Below, in pieces: positions 36,201 to 45,307 of a DNA stretch of 64,000 bases (the first letter of the stretch is position 1; every line of letters starts with the position of its first letter). The DNA lies in the NCBI GenBank assembly GCA_905233385.1, contig CAJOEH010000008.1:1-64000 (forward strand). Direction: 5' to 3'. Source of the DNA: an uncultured Oscillospiraceae bacterium (GTDB lineage: Bacteria > Bacillota > Clostridia > Oscillospirales > Oscillospiraceae). The notes beneath the pieces were generated by a model. It searched no databases, was not told where the DNA came from, and saw only the letters and a program-made list of their open reading frames with translations. A program made the position numbers and the translations under genes.

Positions 36201-39200
36201 AGCTGCGGATCGGCGTGCTCGTAGCCGTTCTTCACCAGCGTATAGGTCTGCTTCGGCGTGAACGCGCCGCGCTTGTCCGTCGCCTTGCCTACCCATTCGG
36301 AGGTTTCTTCGCTGCCGCTGCGGAGGCGGAAGTCGCCGACGGTGCGGTCCAGCGAGGACAGGTCACGGGGCGCGGACCTGTTCTCAAAGTCTGCGAACTT
36401 GCCGAGCGGCTGGTTCACGACGTCGTACCAGATCGGGATGCTGGACAGGAAAAGGTCGATCAGCAGGCCGCCGCGGAGATTCAGGAAGACGCCCCAGTCG
36501 CGGATCCCCTCCACGTCGGAGGGCTCGTAGTTCACGATGGCGTTGAATTCGACGGCGACGCGGATGCCGATCGTGCCGCACAGGCCGACGCCCAGACTGA
36601 CCTGGACGCAGCCGTAGGCCATGATGCACCAGTTGAATTCGTCGTCGAACTGCCCTTCAAATTTTATCTGCGGTTTCGTTTTCGCGTCGTTATAGGTGAT
36701 GATCTCGGGCGGCGTATCGTCGCGCTGGACGCCGAAGAAGCCCATGCCGGTCACGGTGATCTCAATGCCGAAATACGCCGGGATGAAGACCACGGGCAGG
36801 ATCGTGTACCAGGCTTTCTTGAAACCCACGGTGATGCTGACGTAGCCGCCGATGCCGCTGAAGACGTAGTCGTCCACCGCGACGCCGGTGCTGTCGGTGC
36901 ATTTCATGTAGAAGAAGTCGAAGTAGACGCCGATGACGAACTCAAAGCGCCACTGCGCCGCGCCGAGATTGGCGAGGTTCTTCGCGCCGTTCTTCGCCAG
37001 ATCGCCGATCCGGTTGAACGCCATGTCCCAGGTCTCTCCGAGCGCAGTGACGAAGCTCTTGATGGGGTGCGCCATAGAGAAGAGGTCGCCCCAGTAAGTG
37101 CCGTCGTCGCCTCTGAACTTGGAGATCGGGCAATCCATCTGCTTGGAATAGATCGTATCCACGATCTGCGTCACGGAGATGCCGATGTAGACGCGGTAGC
37201 CGCGGTCGATCTGCATATAGCCGATGTTCACGAAGGGGAACTGGAAGTTCATGCCCACGCTGTTGAGCAGCGCGAAGTGGCCGAACTCAAACGCGATGGG
37301 ATCGGTCAGGCCCTGCTTGATCGGCACCGTGTATTCGGGAGGCGGATAGATGCTCAGTCCGGTGCTGACGTCGGAGTAGGAAAATTCCTTGATCTTCGTC
37401 GCCGTCACGGGCTCGATGTAATTCTTGTTGTATTCGTCGAGGAGCTCCTGCGGGAAGTCCAGATCGCCGACCTCGCTGAGCAGGTCGGTCGTCAGGCGCA
37501 GATAGTAGGTGTCGCCCGGCTCGACGGAGAAGATGACCGTTTCGTCCTTCTTCGCGTCCTCGTAATCGGGCTGGGAAGGATCGGCGACGTCCTTGACGCG
37601 GACGACGTACGGCAGGGTGCAGGTGAATTCGTATTCGCCCGTCGCCGTGTTCAGCACGGGCGTCGTCGAAACGTCCCAGGCGCGGCGCTCCCTGCCGGCG
37701 GCGTCGCGGGTGACGAGCTGCACGGACAGCGGCTTTTCAAAATAGGTCGCGCTGGTCACTTTCCCGTCCGCGCCGGTGATCATCGAGGTGTAGGAAACGG
37801 GTCTGCAGTAGACCTTGAAGGTCATTTTCCCGCTGCTCGTGGTCTTCATCGGGATCAGGCCGTCGACGTCCGCCTGCGCGCAGGTCACGCGCACCGTGTT
37901 GTAGATCGGCGCGGCGACCGGACTGAGGCCGGAATCGAAGGTCTGGGAAATGTCGATCTCCGTTTTCTTCGTCAGTGTGATGTCCTTGATGACCGAGGAG
38001 CCGTTGGTGGAGATCAGGCAGCGCACGCGGTAGCGCGTGGGGTTGGTCGGGATCTTCATCGTGTTGGTGGTCAGATGCCCTTCCTCGTCCGTGATGCCGT
38101 ACATCGTGCCGGCTGCGACCGCCGCGCTCGCGGCAGGCCGCGCCGAAGCGCCGCCGGATTCTCCCGCGCGCAGGTTGTAGTCCATATAGGTCAGCGTGCC
38201 GGTCAGTTTGATCTCGGAAGCCGCCGCCGCCAGCGTCAGCTGGATGACGTTCTCCTCCGGTCTGCCGGCGATCGCCGCTTCAAAGAGGAAGCTTCCGCCG
38301 AGGTAGCGGTAGCCGCTGTAGACCGTCCAGATGCAGACCTGGCTGTCGGACTTCGGAGTCGCCATGATCTCGTAGATGCGGCCGGGGATGGTCTGCTCGG
38401 GCGCGGCGACCACGTAGTCGGTATAGATGCCGTTCTGCTTGCCGGTCAGCGCGAACAGGCCGGTCTTCTCGAATTTGGAAACGTCGGCGGTCTTCACGCG
38501 GACGACGATCTGATTGTCCTTCTCGGTGAAGACGGGCTTGAGGATGACCTCCTGATAGCTCAGGCGCTTGCCGCCGACGTAGATCGGCGCGTCGTTGTCA
38601 AAGTACAGAGAGCCAGCGGTGAAGCTGGCGGCGGCTTTGTCCGTCTTGAACTCCAGATCCACGCCCACGCGGTTGTAGGTGCCCTCGTAACCCGGACCGA
38701 CGCGCAGGTCGGTGACCGCGACCGTGTCGCCCACGTGCAGACCGGTGATCTCGTAGGAGTCCTTCGAGGCAAGCCAGTATTCCGTTCCGCTGATGGTATA
38801 GCAGACCGGCACGTCCAGCGGGTTCTGCAGAGTGACCTTCGCGTCGACGTACTCGAAGACGGGCCGCATCGCGAAGTCGCCGTAGGTGGGATAGTTGAAG
38901 CTGACTGCGTTCTTATAGAAATCCTTGACGTCGTCGTCGTCCAGGTAGGTATTCATCAGGTTGTCGTTGCGGAGGAACGCGCCGCCGCTGTACCAGAAGG
39001 TGCTGTGCAGCACTTCCTTCGTCAGCTTGACCTCGACGATGCTCTTGGAGGTGTCCGCGCTGGTCGCGATGCGCACGCCGGCGGCGTCCGCGTTGCCGTA
39101 AGGAACGTAGTCCAGACCGACCAGGCGGGAATAGCGGGTAACGTTCTCGCCGCTGGGCTGGACGACGGTGACGGCGTCGTCGAGGAAGTAGACGGCCTTG

Positions 39201-41083
39201 CCCTTCACGGAGTCCTTGATGCTCGCCGCGACGGCGGGATCGTCCTCGATCACGCGGTAGGTGCCGTCCTCCTGCAGGAAGGTCATCGGCTTCGCGTCGA
39301 TCAGCCGCCCCTGGAAGGGGCGCAGGATCGGCTCGATGCTGTAGATGTACAGCCAGTTGCAGTCCTCGCAGACGGCGTCGTTCAGAACGGAAAGATAATT
39401 GATATCCCTGCCCAGGGCGCTGTTGGCGGCGGCCTCCGTCATATAGAAGTCGACGGTCGACTTCCCGAAGGCGCGCTGCGCTTTGTAGGCGCAGTCCTCG
39501 TCGTCCGTTCCCCAGTAATCCGAAACGTAAATGCCGATGGTGGAATGGTGGTCGTCGCGGCCGTGATTGCCGGTGGTCTCCAGCTTGACGCGGGCGCCGG
39601 CGATGTAGATCGGATCGTCGTCGTCCGTGAGCTTCCAGCTCGCCCGCACGCGGCCCTCATAGTCCGTGAACCATGCGTCCTCGTCCCACTGCAGCGCCCA
39701 CGCGCCCTTCGAGGAATCGTACTCGTTGTGGCCGCAGTAGTCGGGATTATAGGAATTGTCGGTGTAATACGGCTCTTCGATGTTGATTGCCGGGAGGGTG
39801 CGGACCATCAGGAGGTTGTTGGCAGTGCCCTCGCCCTCTTCGTCGCCTTCGTCGCCTTCGTTGCCTTCGCCGCCTTCGTTGCCTTCGCCGCCCGTTGCGG
39901 TATCGGCGGCGCGGGTGGCAGGCGCGGTCAGGACGGCGCGCGCGTCGCCCTCGGCGGTGCAGTCGACGCCGGGGATCAGCGTCAGACCGAAGTCGGCTTC
40001 GTTTTCAATATAGTCCGTGCGCACCGGGATGTCGACGTACTGGCTCGCGATGCCGAACGGGAAGAACATCTCCCGATCCACCTCGGCGTAGTCGCGCCCC
40101 GCCGCGGCGGAGCCGCCGGTCGTGCGGACGGTCACGGAAACGTTGGTGTTCAGCGCGCCCTCGCGCTCGACGGTCACGCGGAGCATGCCGTCTTTGATTT
40201 CCGTATAGGTGTCCTGCGAGAAGCGCACGACGGAGGGCGTCTGCACCTCGTCGTCCGCGATCGTACACGCGCAGGAGGACGCCGCGCTGTTGGTGGTCGT
40301 GCCGATCGGGTCGGACAGGATCAGATAGAAGGTCCGGTCGCCGTCGCCCTCGTCATTGTCGATCGGAGAGAGAACGAGGAATTTTTCCTTCTCGCCGGGC
40401 GCAAAGGTCAGCCGGATCTCCGCGCCGGGTACCAGCGTGGTCATCAGGTCTGCCACGTCCTGCAGCTGCTGCAGCGAATCGCCGCTCGTCGTGAGGTGCT
40501 GGTTCGTGCCCTCCACGCCGGTAAAGAGGTTGCGCGCCTGCGAGACCTCGTCCAGCTCCGCCGTTTCGGTGTCGGCGTCAACGCCAGCCAGATCGGCAAG
40601 GATGTTGAACGCCTCGGCGTAATTCCGCTGCGCCTCTTCCATCGCCTCCGGGTCCTCGTTCAGAAGATCCTCCGCCTCGTCCTCCGGCTTGAGCTCGCTC
40701 TGCTCATATTCCGTACCCTGGAACAGATCAAGCAGCGAATAGTTCTCCTTCGGGAGTTCCACCTCCGCCGCGCCGTCCAGTGCGGCAACGGTATAGTCTG
40801 TGCCGTACTGCGCCGTCATGTCGGAGATCTTGATCAGCACGGAAGATTCGCTTTCCGCCGCGCCGCCTCTGCCGACGCGAAGCAGGTAACTCGCGTTCGC
40901 GCCCTCCTGCAGGGTCGCCGCGGTGCTCGCCAGATAGAACACGTCGCTGTTCAGGATCTCAGCGCCGAGTTCGACCTCCGGCAGCGTGAGCTGCTGCGCC
41001 CCGACCTGCATGACCGGCGCCGCCTGGAACAGCAGTACCAGCGCCAGCACCAGGCAGAGCCCTCGTTTCAAGTGTCGATTCAT
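33215..41083 (-). CDS. giant SLH-anchored surface protein (about 2622 aa)
   Basis: I start at the ATG 6-7 nt after AGGAGG (MNRHLKRGLCLVLAL); an ATG two codons earlier abuts the ribosome-binding site. Signal peptide 1-31. A region of Calx-beta type follows (about 288-364, VTVEREGALNTNVSVTVRTTG), then a GGEGNEGG/EGDEGDEEG linker (about 398-418) and a long unassigned middle. BNR or propeller-like stretches lie at about 1618-2060 (VWNEPVAVSDDGTADFQPSI, GRIYVLWTEA). A CARDB-like domain is at about 2111-2230, a Big_2 domain at about 2364-2434 (VASVDGSVLTAVSAGETEV), and three SLH domains at about 2444-2622 (NPFTDVDEDAFYYD, ITNGTSAKTFSPG). SLH domains bind secondary cell-wall polymers, so this is a wall-anchored surface protein. 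It heads the operon containing the double-glycine peptide. Confidence 0.9.
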   Translation of the reverse strand: MNRHLKRGLCLVLALVLLFQAAPVMQVGAQQLTLPEVELGAEILNSDVFYLASTAATLQEGANASYLLRVGRGGAAESESSVLIKISDMTAQYGTDYTVAALDGAAEVELPKENYSLLDLFQGTEYEQSELKPEDEAEDLLNEDPEAMEEAQRNYAEAFNILADLAGVDADTETAELDEVSQARNLFTGVEGTNQHLTTSGDSLQQLQDVADLMTTLVPGAEIRLTFAPGEKEKFLVLSPIDNDEGDGDRTFYLILSDPIGTTTNSAASSCACTIADDEVQTPSVVRFSQDTYTEIKDGMLRVTVEREGALNTNVSVTVRTTGGSAAAGRDYAEVDREMFFPFGIASQYVDIPVRTDYIENEADFGLTLIPGVDCTAEGDARAVLTAPATRAADTATGGEGNEGGEGNEGDEGDEEGEGTANNLLMVRTLPAINIEEPYYTDNSYNPDYCGHNEYDSSKGAWALQWDEDAWFTDYEGRVRASWKLTDDDDPIYIAGARVKLETTGNHGRDDHHSTIGIYVSDYWGTDDEDCAYKAQRAFGKSTVDFYMTEAAANSALGRDINYLSVLNDAVCEDCNWLYIYSIEPILRPFQGRLIDAKPMTFLQEDGTYRVIEDDPAVAASIKDSVKGKAVYFLDDAVTVVQPSGENVTRYSRLVGLDYVPYGNADAAGVRIATSADTSKSIVEVKLTKEVLHSTFWYSGGAFLRNDNLMNTYLDDDDVKDFYKNAVSFNYPTYGDFAMRPVFEYVDAKVTLQNPLDVPVCYTISGTEYWLASKDSYEITGLHVGDTVAVTDLRVGPGYEGTYNRVGVDLEFKTDKAAASFTAGSLYFDNDAPIYVGGKRLSYQEVILKPVFTEKDNQIVVRVKTADVSKFEKTGLFALTGKQNGIYTDYVVAAPEQTIPGRIYEIMATPKSDSQVCIWTVYSGYRYLGGSFLFEAAIAGRPEENVIQLTLAAAASEIKLTGTLTYMDYNLRAGESGGASARPAASAAVAAGTMYGITDEEGHLTTNTMKIPTNPTRYRVRCLISTNGSSVIKDITLTKKTEIDISQTFDSGLSPVAAPIYNTVRVTCAQADVDGLIPMKTTSSGKMTFKVYCRPVSYTSMITGADGKVTSATYFEKPLSVQLVTRDAAGRERRAWDVSTTPVLNTATGEYEFTCTLPYVVRVKDVADPSQPDYEDAKKDETVIFSVEPGDTYYLRLTTDLLSEVGDLDFPQELLDEYNKNYIEPVTATKIKEFSYSDVSTGLSIYPPPEYTVPIKQGLTDPIAFEFGHFALLNSVGMNFQFPFVNIGYMQIDRGYRVYIGISVTQIVDTIYSKQMDCPISKFRGDDGTYWGDLFSMAHPIKSFVTALGETWDMAFNRIGDLAKNGAKNLANLGAAQWRFEFVIGVYFDFFYMKCTDSTGVAVDDYVFSGIGGYVSITVGFKKAWYTILPVVFIPAYFGIEITVTGMGFFGVQRDDTPPEIITYNDAKTKPQIKFEGQFDDEFNWCIMAYGCVQVSLGVGLCGTIGIRVAVEFNAIVNYEPSDVEGIRDWGVFLNLRGGLLIDLFLSSIPIWYDVVNQPLGKFADFENRSAPRDLSSLDRTVGDFRLRSGSEETSEWVGKATDKRGAFTPKQTYTLVKNGYEHADPQLITLKNGTVVLAYLSNDPDKGPYQRTTLMITTYKDGVWNEPVAVSDDGTADFQPSIAETNDGRVLLAWVSTEADDIAEDTAVADYLRQMEVFAAFAEIGEDGTVTVGETQRITKDQRVVDGEATPRHYYDANPTVVCDTESGDAVIYYIKSGSATADGAELANPYVNDSVICYLPFDGAKDKWMTDEFYEGEIGNPASEAYLIENFCGQRFLDAPTFVTPDGGREYYAIPDFTAIGYDGLAVYAYTVDRDSSNDTDTDKELLLQVYSFKDHATYRRINLTNDVTSDALPQFIRTDRGEEGTATKLFWYRGGNVCYIDVSNLLREGINPDGTLIEMDDGSGATAATPTMVATAKVTSEQSNQMANFRVAQDAQGRIYVLWTEAVRGDGDDIVGAQEVFAVGYNVVTDIEHDTTTSWSKPYQLTKSGLQNDEVAITLVGDDLLIVHNQYDMEVTDDAGEPLKIIDMTLAATTLAPCGSVVTDDVALTFTERKTDENGTIMETPVTQPTAGDKLTAKLTIDNNGLTTADGYHVDVYAVKGETEERIFSYDSDTRLLPNEMEELTFDWTLPADFDSMTLRVDTKENNYSDIYSYETAPFEMSANYKFTEVRTYQADDGFHFTGTLTNLGNAATRADEELSVVLTGPYDLPDAFSTEERILYRENAPKLEPGETCTLDVVIDVPAAMLERNGYIRAVADVSHEVPYDDPVICETVRRTLGGNAGVEFSLTRPLNFTLLNGNDLTLGVGEETQLSAAMELPDYVGGSEVTYSVADPNVASVDGSVLTAVSAGETEVYATHTATGATVSVHLDVTGGAQPQDNPFTDVDEDAFYYDPVLWAYYHDPRITAGVTDTTFVPDGDATRAQVVTFLWRAAGNPEPEAGENPFADVPDGSYYAKAVQWAAEKGITNGTSAKTFSPGKTCTRGEFVTFLYRMAGSPAAAEGTENPFSDVSDSAFYCKPVLWAVEKKVTNGTSATTFSPDKLCTRGEIVTFLYRYLAEE

Positions 41084-41181
41084 TCTCATTCCTCCTGTCA
41101 GGTTATCCCGTGAAAAAGGTTCTTTTTCCCGATTCGTTTTTCGCGTAATAGACAGACTTCTACTTATACTATAACTATTTT

Positions 41182-41210
41182 AGTATAGCATAGGCAGACA
41201 GACAAATCAA
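41182..41210 (-). promoter_or_regulatory. sigma70-type promoter of the giant-protein operon
   Basis: Minus-strand -35 TTGATT (41210-41205), 17-bp spacer, -10 TATACT (41187-41182), about 100 bp before the SLH-protein start. The remainder of the 41084-41455 gap contains no convincing gene, only this promoter and the terminator at 41391-41427. Confidence 0.6.
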
Positions 41211-41390
41211 GAATAAACCGCTCGTTTCGCCAACAAATGCAGCGCCGTTCTGCCAAAGAGCAGCCTGGTCTGAAAAAGAAAAGAACACCCGCCCGTGATG
41301 AAGCTGATGCAAACCATTGCGTTCTCTCCGGAAAAGCAGGACGAATCCGTCATTGCGGACTTTTTCAATACGAATCATATCAAATGAACA

Positions 41391-41427
41391 TAGAAAAGGA
41401 GTCTGCCAAACGCAGGCTCCTTTTCTA
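41391..41427. terminator. bidirectional intrinsic terminator
   Basis: Arms 41391-41406 and 41412-41427 pair over 16 bp with one mismatch, flanked by AAAA and TTTT. It lies just after the symporter-fusion gene and ends the exporter operon on the minus strand. Confidence 0.8.
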
Positions 41428-41455
41428 TGCTGATTTAAAACGATTTACGGTCGTT

Positions 41456-43048
41456 TTATTGTCGTAAGCGGGCGTGATCGAGCTTGCCGAATTTGTTCCC
41501 CAGCAGGACGATCTGACTTTGCAGACAATAATTGTTGACGGCGACCGTCAAAAATTCAAAGATAGCGTTCACGGAGATGATCATGGACAACGCTTCTGCC
41601 CGGATGCCGAGCTGTGAAAACAGGATAGAGAAGCACACGGTCGTGCCGCCGATCACCGGCGGGGTCGCCACCGAGAGGATAAAGGACAGCAAAAACGCCG
41701 CAAGCAGCCACGCCCACGTCACCTCGACCCCGTACAAATTCGCCATGAACATGCTGCACGCCGTAAAGACGATGCAGTAGCCGGGGCGGAACAGGATGCC
41801 GCCGAGGTTGTACGCCAAGGGCGCGAAATCCGTGTCTACTCCAAGGGGGCCGATCAGCGTGTCAATGGTCGTGGTAAATGCCGCGCCGACGTTCGCGCTC
41901 GACAGGGAGATCATAAACGAGGGCAAAAGCTTTTTCAGATAGGTACGCACGCTGACCCTCAGCCGGATACAGACATAGAGCGTATAGGCAAGAAGCGTGA
42001 TGCCCTCGCCCGCCACGACGATCAAAAACAGCTTCCAGAAGCCGGAGAGCACTGCCAGCTGGCCGGAGGCGATCATCCCGCATACCATCAGCCCGACATA
42101 GGCGGAAATGAAATGGTTGAGCGAGGAATTGGAGAGAATCGCAACGGTGTTGACCTCGTCGAAAACCTCGGTCAGCCGGTCGGATTTCTGCCCCATTTTC
42201 AGCATCGTGATGCCGAACATCACGCCGATGATCACGATATGGACCGAATTGAAGTTCAGGATCGGGGAAAGAATGTTGTTCGGCACGAAACCGAGCAGGA
42301 TGTCATAAAAATCATAGAAGTCGATCGACACCCGGGACGACATGCCGAAGGTCATGCCCGGGATCATCCACGCCGTGTTCAGCAGCGTGAGCAGGAAGGC
42401 CACCAGCAGGAAGCCGCGGATCATCCGCCTGCCGATGCTGCTGAACGTGGAAATATCACCAAGCCGCACGATGCCGAGAGTGATCGCGCCGAAGCACATC
42501 ACCGTCGCCATCACGCACAGAAGCCCGGTAAAGGCGTTTGTGAGCGGCGTGATGATCCGCTCGGCGATCTCAGGCGCGGTAGCGGGCGTTAGGAGCTTCA
42601 GCAGCAGTCCGGCTGCCGCGCCGATGCCGATGCCGAGGAGAATGGTGACAAGCTGGCTAACGCGGTGCTTTTTTGCCACGGTGAAGGTGACGAGGTTTGC
42701 GCCGCCTCGGTAGCGCCAGGCCCGGTTGAGCGTTTCGGAATTTGCCAGCAGCGAGCCCATGACGGACGTCTCGGAGGTCTCCTTCTCGCGGAAGGGATCA
42801 AGGCTCTCGCCCCTGACTCGCAGGGAGACGCGGAATGCGCCGAAAAACCGGGAAGAGCGCAGCGAGGCCTCAGCCGTTTCCGAGAACGCGTCCCTGTACT
42901 GGAGCATCGTCTCTTCCAGCATAAAGCGCAGACGAAGCGCGTCCTTCGGATCGATCTTTTCCTTCGCAAGCAGCTCAGCCGTCTGCTCGACGGAATGGTC
43001 GATCCCCGACGCAGTCAGTTCAAACTTATCCTGAATAGGCTTTTCCAT
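41456..43048 (-). CDS. fusion of anti-sigma-kinase-like domain to dicarboxylate/amino-acid:cation symporter
   Basis: A 530-aa protein starting at ATG (MEKPIQDKF) with AGGAGAGG upstream. Residues 1-130 read like an RsbW/SpoIIAB-type ATPase fold. LRLRFMLEETMLQY stands at the N-box, with Gln instead of the usual Asn. RVSLRVRGESLDPF stands at the G1 region, with the Asp replaced by Gly. SVMGSLLANSETLNRAW followed by RGGANLVTFTV matches the G2-to-last-strand layout. ATP binding is therefore doubtful. Residues about 135-520 are a DAACS symporter with many membrane segments (FVPNNILSPILNFNSVHIVI, SLSSANVGAAFTTTID, GVEVTWAWLLAAFLLSF, TPPVIGGTTVCFSI). It is the last gene after two NHLM-type ABC genes, and a STAS gene opens the cluster, so partner-switch-like regulation of transport is conceivable. 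Transported substrate unknown. Confidence 0.8.
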   Translation of the reverse strand: MEKPIQDKFELTASGIDHSVEQTAELLAKEKIDPKDALRLRFMLEETMLQYRDAFSETAEASLRSSRFFGAFRVSLRVRGESLDPFREKETSETSVMGSLLANSETLNRAWRYRGGANLVTFTVAKKHRVSQLVTILLGIGIGAAAGLLLKLLTPATAPEIAERIITPLTNAFTGLLCVMATVMCFGAITLGIVRLGDISTFSSIGRRMIRGFLLVAFLLTLLNTAWMIPGMTFGMSSRVSIDFYDFYDILLGFVPNNILSPILNFNSVHIVIIGVMFGITMLKMGQKSDRLTEVFDEVNTVAILSNSSLNHFISAYVGLMVCGMIASGQLAVLSGFWKLFLIVVAGEGITLLAYTLYVCIRLRVSVRTYLKKLLPSFMISLSSANVGAAFTTTIDTLIGPLGVDTDFAPLAYNLGGILFRPGYCIVFTACSMFMANLYGVEVTWAWLLAAFLLSFILSVATPPVIGGTTVCFSILFSQLGIRAEALSMIISVNAIFEFLTVAVNNYCLQSQIVLLGNKFGKLDHARLRQ

Positions 43049-43109
43049 CAATCGATAACCTCTCCTGTGCGTATTTCTCTACACTGCCGCGCGGCAGTTT
43101 TGGCGGCGC

Positions 43110-45290
43110 TTACACGTCGATCCGCTGGCGCTCTACTAATTCAGCGAAAATGCCGCCCTTGGCGATCAGCGCGTCGTAAGAACCCTCCTCTGCAATCTTT
43201 CCGCCGTCCAGCACCAGGATGCGGTTGCAGAATTTCACCGTAGAAAGGCGATGGGCGATCACAATACGGGTGCATTTGAGCCCTTCGAGGGCGTCCGCCA
43301 CCTGCTTCTGCGTCTTGTTGTCCAGGGCGCTGGTGGCCTCGTCGAACAGGAGAATTTTCGGCTTCGGGGCAACGGCTCTGGCAATCATCAGCCGCTGCTT
43401 CTGGCCGCCCGAAATGCCGCCCTGTCCTTCGCTGACAAAGGTATGCATCCCCATCGGCATGGCGCGGATGTCGTCCGCAATGCCAGCCAGTTCTGCCGCC
43501 TCCCATGCCTCGTCCAGCGTGAGCTGCGGAGCGGAGACGGTGATGTTGGAATAGATGTCGCCGGAAAACAGGCTTCCGTCCTGCGTCACTACGCCCATCT
43601 TTCGGCGCAGGGAACGCAAATCAAGGGAACGGATGTCCTTCCGGTCGTAATAAACCGCTCCCTTCTCCGGCGTTTCAAAGCCAAGGAGCAGCCGCATCAG
43701 TGTCGATTTTCCGCAGCCCGTTTTGCCGACGATGGCGACGTATTCGCCCGCCTTGATCTTCAGATCCAGGCCGTTCAGGATGTAGGGCATCGTCTCCTGA
43801 TAGCGGAAGTAAATATTGGACAGTTCGATGCCGCCGGAGAGCTTTGTCACGATCTGCCTGCCCTCCGCAGTCTCCGGCTCCGCTTGCAGGATCGGCTCCG
43901 CCATCTCCAGGATAGGCTTGATTTGCGCCGCCGAGGCCGCAATGTTCGAAAACGCTGTCATCGCGCCGGTGACCGTGCCGTAGGCGGCGGTAAAGGCAAG
44001 ATATGCCGCAGGACTGACGCCGGAGGAGGCTGCGCGGAAGTAGAGCCATACCGTGCCGAAAAGCGAAACCGCCAGCAAAACGGCAGAGTTGATTTTCAGG
44101 AACATCGGCGGGTTATATTCGATCCCCGCACCCGAAGAATAGATCTTCGCCCATTTTGCAAAGGCGCGCTTCTCCGCGCCGGAGAGTTTGATTTTCTGAA
44201 TGCCGGAAATGATGGCGTAACTGACGCCGGATTCCTCCGCCGCCGCCTTCATATACTCCCGTTGCTGCTTCATCTTCATGAAACTGATCAACAGCGTGAG
44301 CGCAATCGTTGCAAGACTGACGACGAGTGCCGGGACCCCCAAAGCCGGGGCGTAGGTAAAGATCTGGTTTATGTAGAGAAATGAGGCGACAACCGTCAGG
44401 CCTGTGGAGAATACGCCGCCCAACAGGAGCGCGGAGAGTTTATTGATCGCCCAGCTGCGGCCGGCAAGTTCGCCTGCGGAAAACTGCCGGAAGAACGGCG
44501 TCGTCAAGTTCATCAGCCGCGACATCATCGCAGCCTCCATGGGGGCTCCGACCTTGATCTGGATCCTTGACATTGCCAGTTCCCGCGACGCCGTGAGAAG
44601 TTGTGAGGAGATGAGGACGCAGAGCATAAGGATCGCGGTACTCCACAGAATCAGTCCGCTGCCGCTCTCCAGCACAAAGCCGGACATCATTTTGGTAATC
44701 AGCGGAAGCAACGTGCCGACCAACGTTACCAAAAGCGTCAAGCCGATCAGCATGGCGAAGTCCGTCCAGTTGAGACAGGACTTCATATAGCCCAGCAAGG
44801 CGGAAACCCCGATTCTCTTGAGGGGCAGCGAACTGTAAAAGCAGATCGCGTCCGGCAAAAGCCGAGATGCGGTGCGTTTGCTTGCCTTTATTTTGTTTCC
44901 ATCCTTGTCGTGCCAGTAGTAGCCACCGAATTTCCCCGGCAGCAGTACCACCGGAAGTCCGTTCTCTGCACAGTAGGCGATCATAGGAGAGAACGTTTTT
45001 CGGTACCATTTCTCCGTGAGCACGACCCTCCGGAACATAATACCATGCGGCCGCAGGGCGTAGTCCATCTGATCCTCCGGCGTTTTGAGAGAATCGGGAA
45101 TGTCCACGGGCTTGCAGCGGTAGTATTTCAAGATCTCGTCGAGAGCAGCCTTGGTGATGATGCGCTCGTCGTTCAGATTGCCGGCGCCGCGCTTGCCCAT
45201 CACCGCGGACGCCATCTCAAAAATAGAATCCTCGAAGATCTCCTGGTCCTTGTTCTTGCGAAGTCTGATTTGTTCATCGAACCAGCCCAA
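43110..45290 (-). CDS. NHLM-type peptide export ABC transporter, ATP-binding/permease
   Basis: About 726 aa. I start at TTG (45290), 6 nt after AAAGGAGGG; the TTG seven codons upstream lies before that ribosome-binding site. The roughly 150-residue N-terminal domain lacks the C39 Cys/His motifs. Six membrane segments follow (about 170-430), then an ABC ATPase with Walker A GKTGCGKSTL, signature ISGGQKQRLMIARA, Walker B ILLFDEATSALD and H-loop IAHRLSTV. Length and layout match the partner ABC subunit of NHLM bacteriocin exporters. It follows the C39-ABC gene by 17 bp. It probably dimerises with that protein to export leader-cleaved peptides. Confidence 0.88.
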   Translation of the reverse strand: MGWFDEQIRLRKNKDQEIFEDSIFEMASAVMGKRGAGNLNDERIITKAALDEILKYYRCKPVDIPDSLKTPEDQMDYALRPHGIMFRRVVLTEKWYRKTFSPMIAYCAENGLPVVLLPGKFGGYYWHDKDGNKIKASKRTASRLLPDAICFYSSLPLKRIGVSALLGYMKSCLNWTDFAMLIGLTLLVTLVGTLLPLITKMMSGFVLESGSGLILWSTAILMLCVLISSQLLTASRELAMSRIQIKVGAPMEAAMMSRLMNLTTPFFRQFSAGELAGRSWAINKLSALLLGGVFSTGLTVVASFLYINQIFTYAPALGVPALVVSLATIALTLLISFMKMKQQREYMKAAAEESGVSYAIISGIQKIKLSGAEKRAFAKWAKIYSSGAGIEYNPPMFLKINSAVLLAVSLFGTVWLYFRAASSGVSPAAYLAFTAAYGTVTGAMTAFSNIAASAAQIKPILEMAEPILQAEPETAEGRQIVTKLSGGIELSNIYFRYQETMPYILNGLDLKIKAGEYVAIVGKTGCGKSTLMRLLLGFETPEKGAVYYDRKDIRSLDLRSLRRKMGVVTQDGSLFSGDIYSNITVSAPQLTLDEAWEAAELAGIADDIRAMPMGMHTFVSEGQGGISGGQKQRLMIARAVAPKPKILLFDEATSALDNKTQKQVADALEGLKCTRIVIAHRLSTVKFCNRILVLDGGKIAEEGSYDALIAKGGIFAELVERQRIDV

Positions 45291-45307
45291 GTGTTTCCCT
45301 CCTTTCC

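Noticed and set aside
34112-41113. 7-kb plus-strand open frame opposite the SLH surface protein, with similar ones at 28231-31836, 24619-27354, 10416-13154, 13974-16901 and 93-1766
   Set aside because: The minus strand there encodes proteins with signal peptides, domains and good ribosome-binding sites. The plus frames are Arg/Val/His-rich and follow from GC-rich codon use leaving few stops in the opposite strand.
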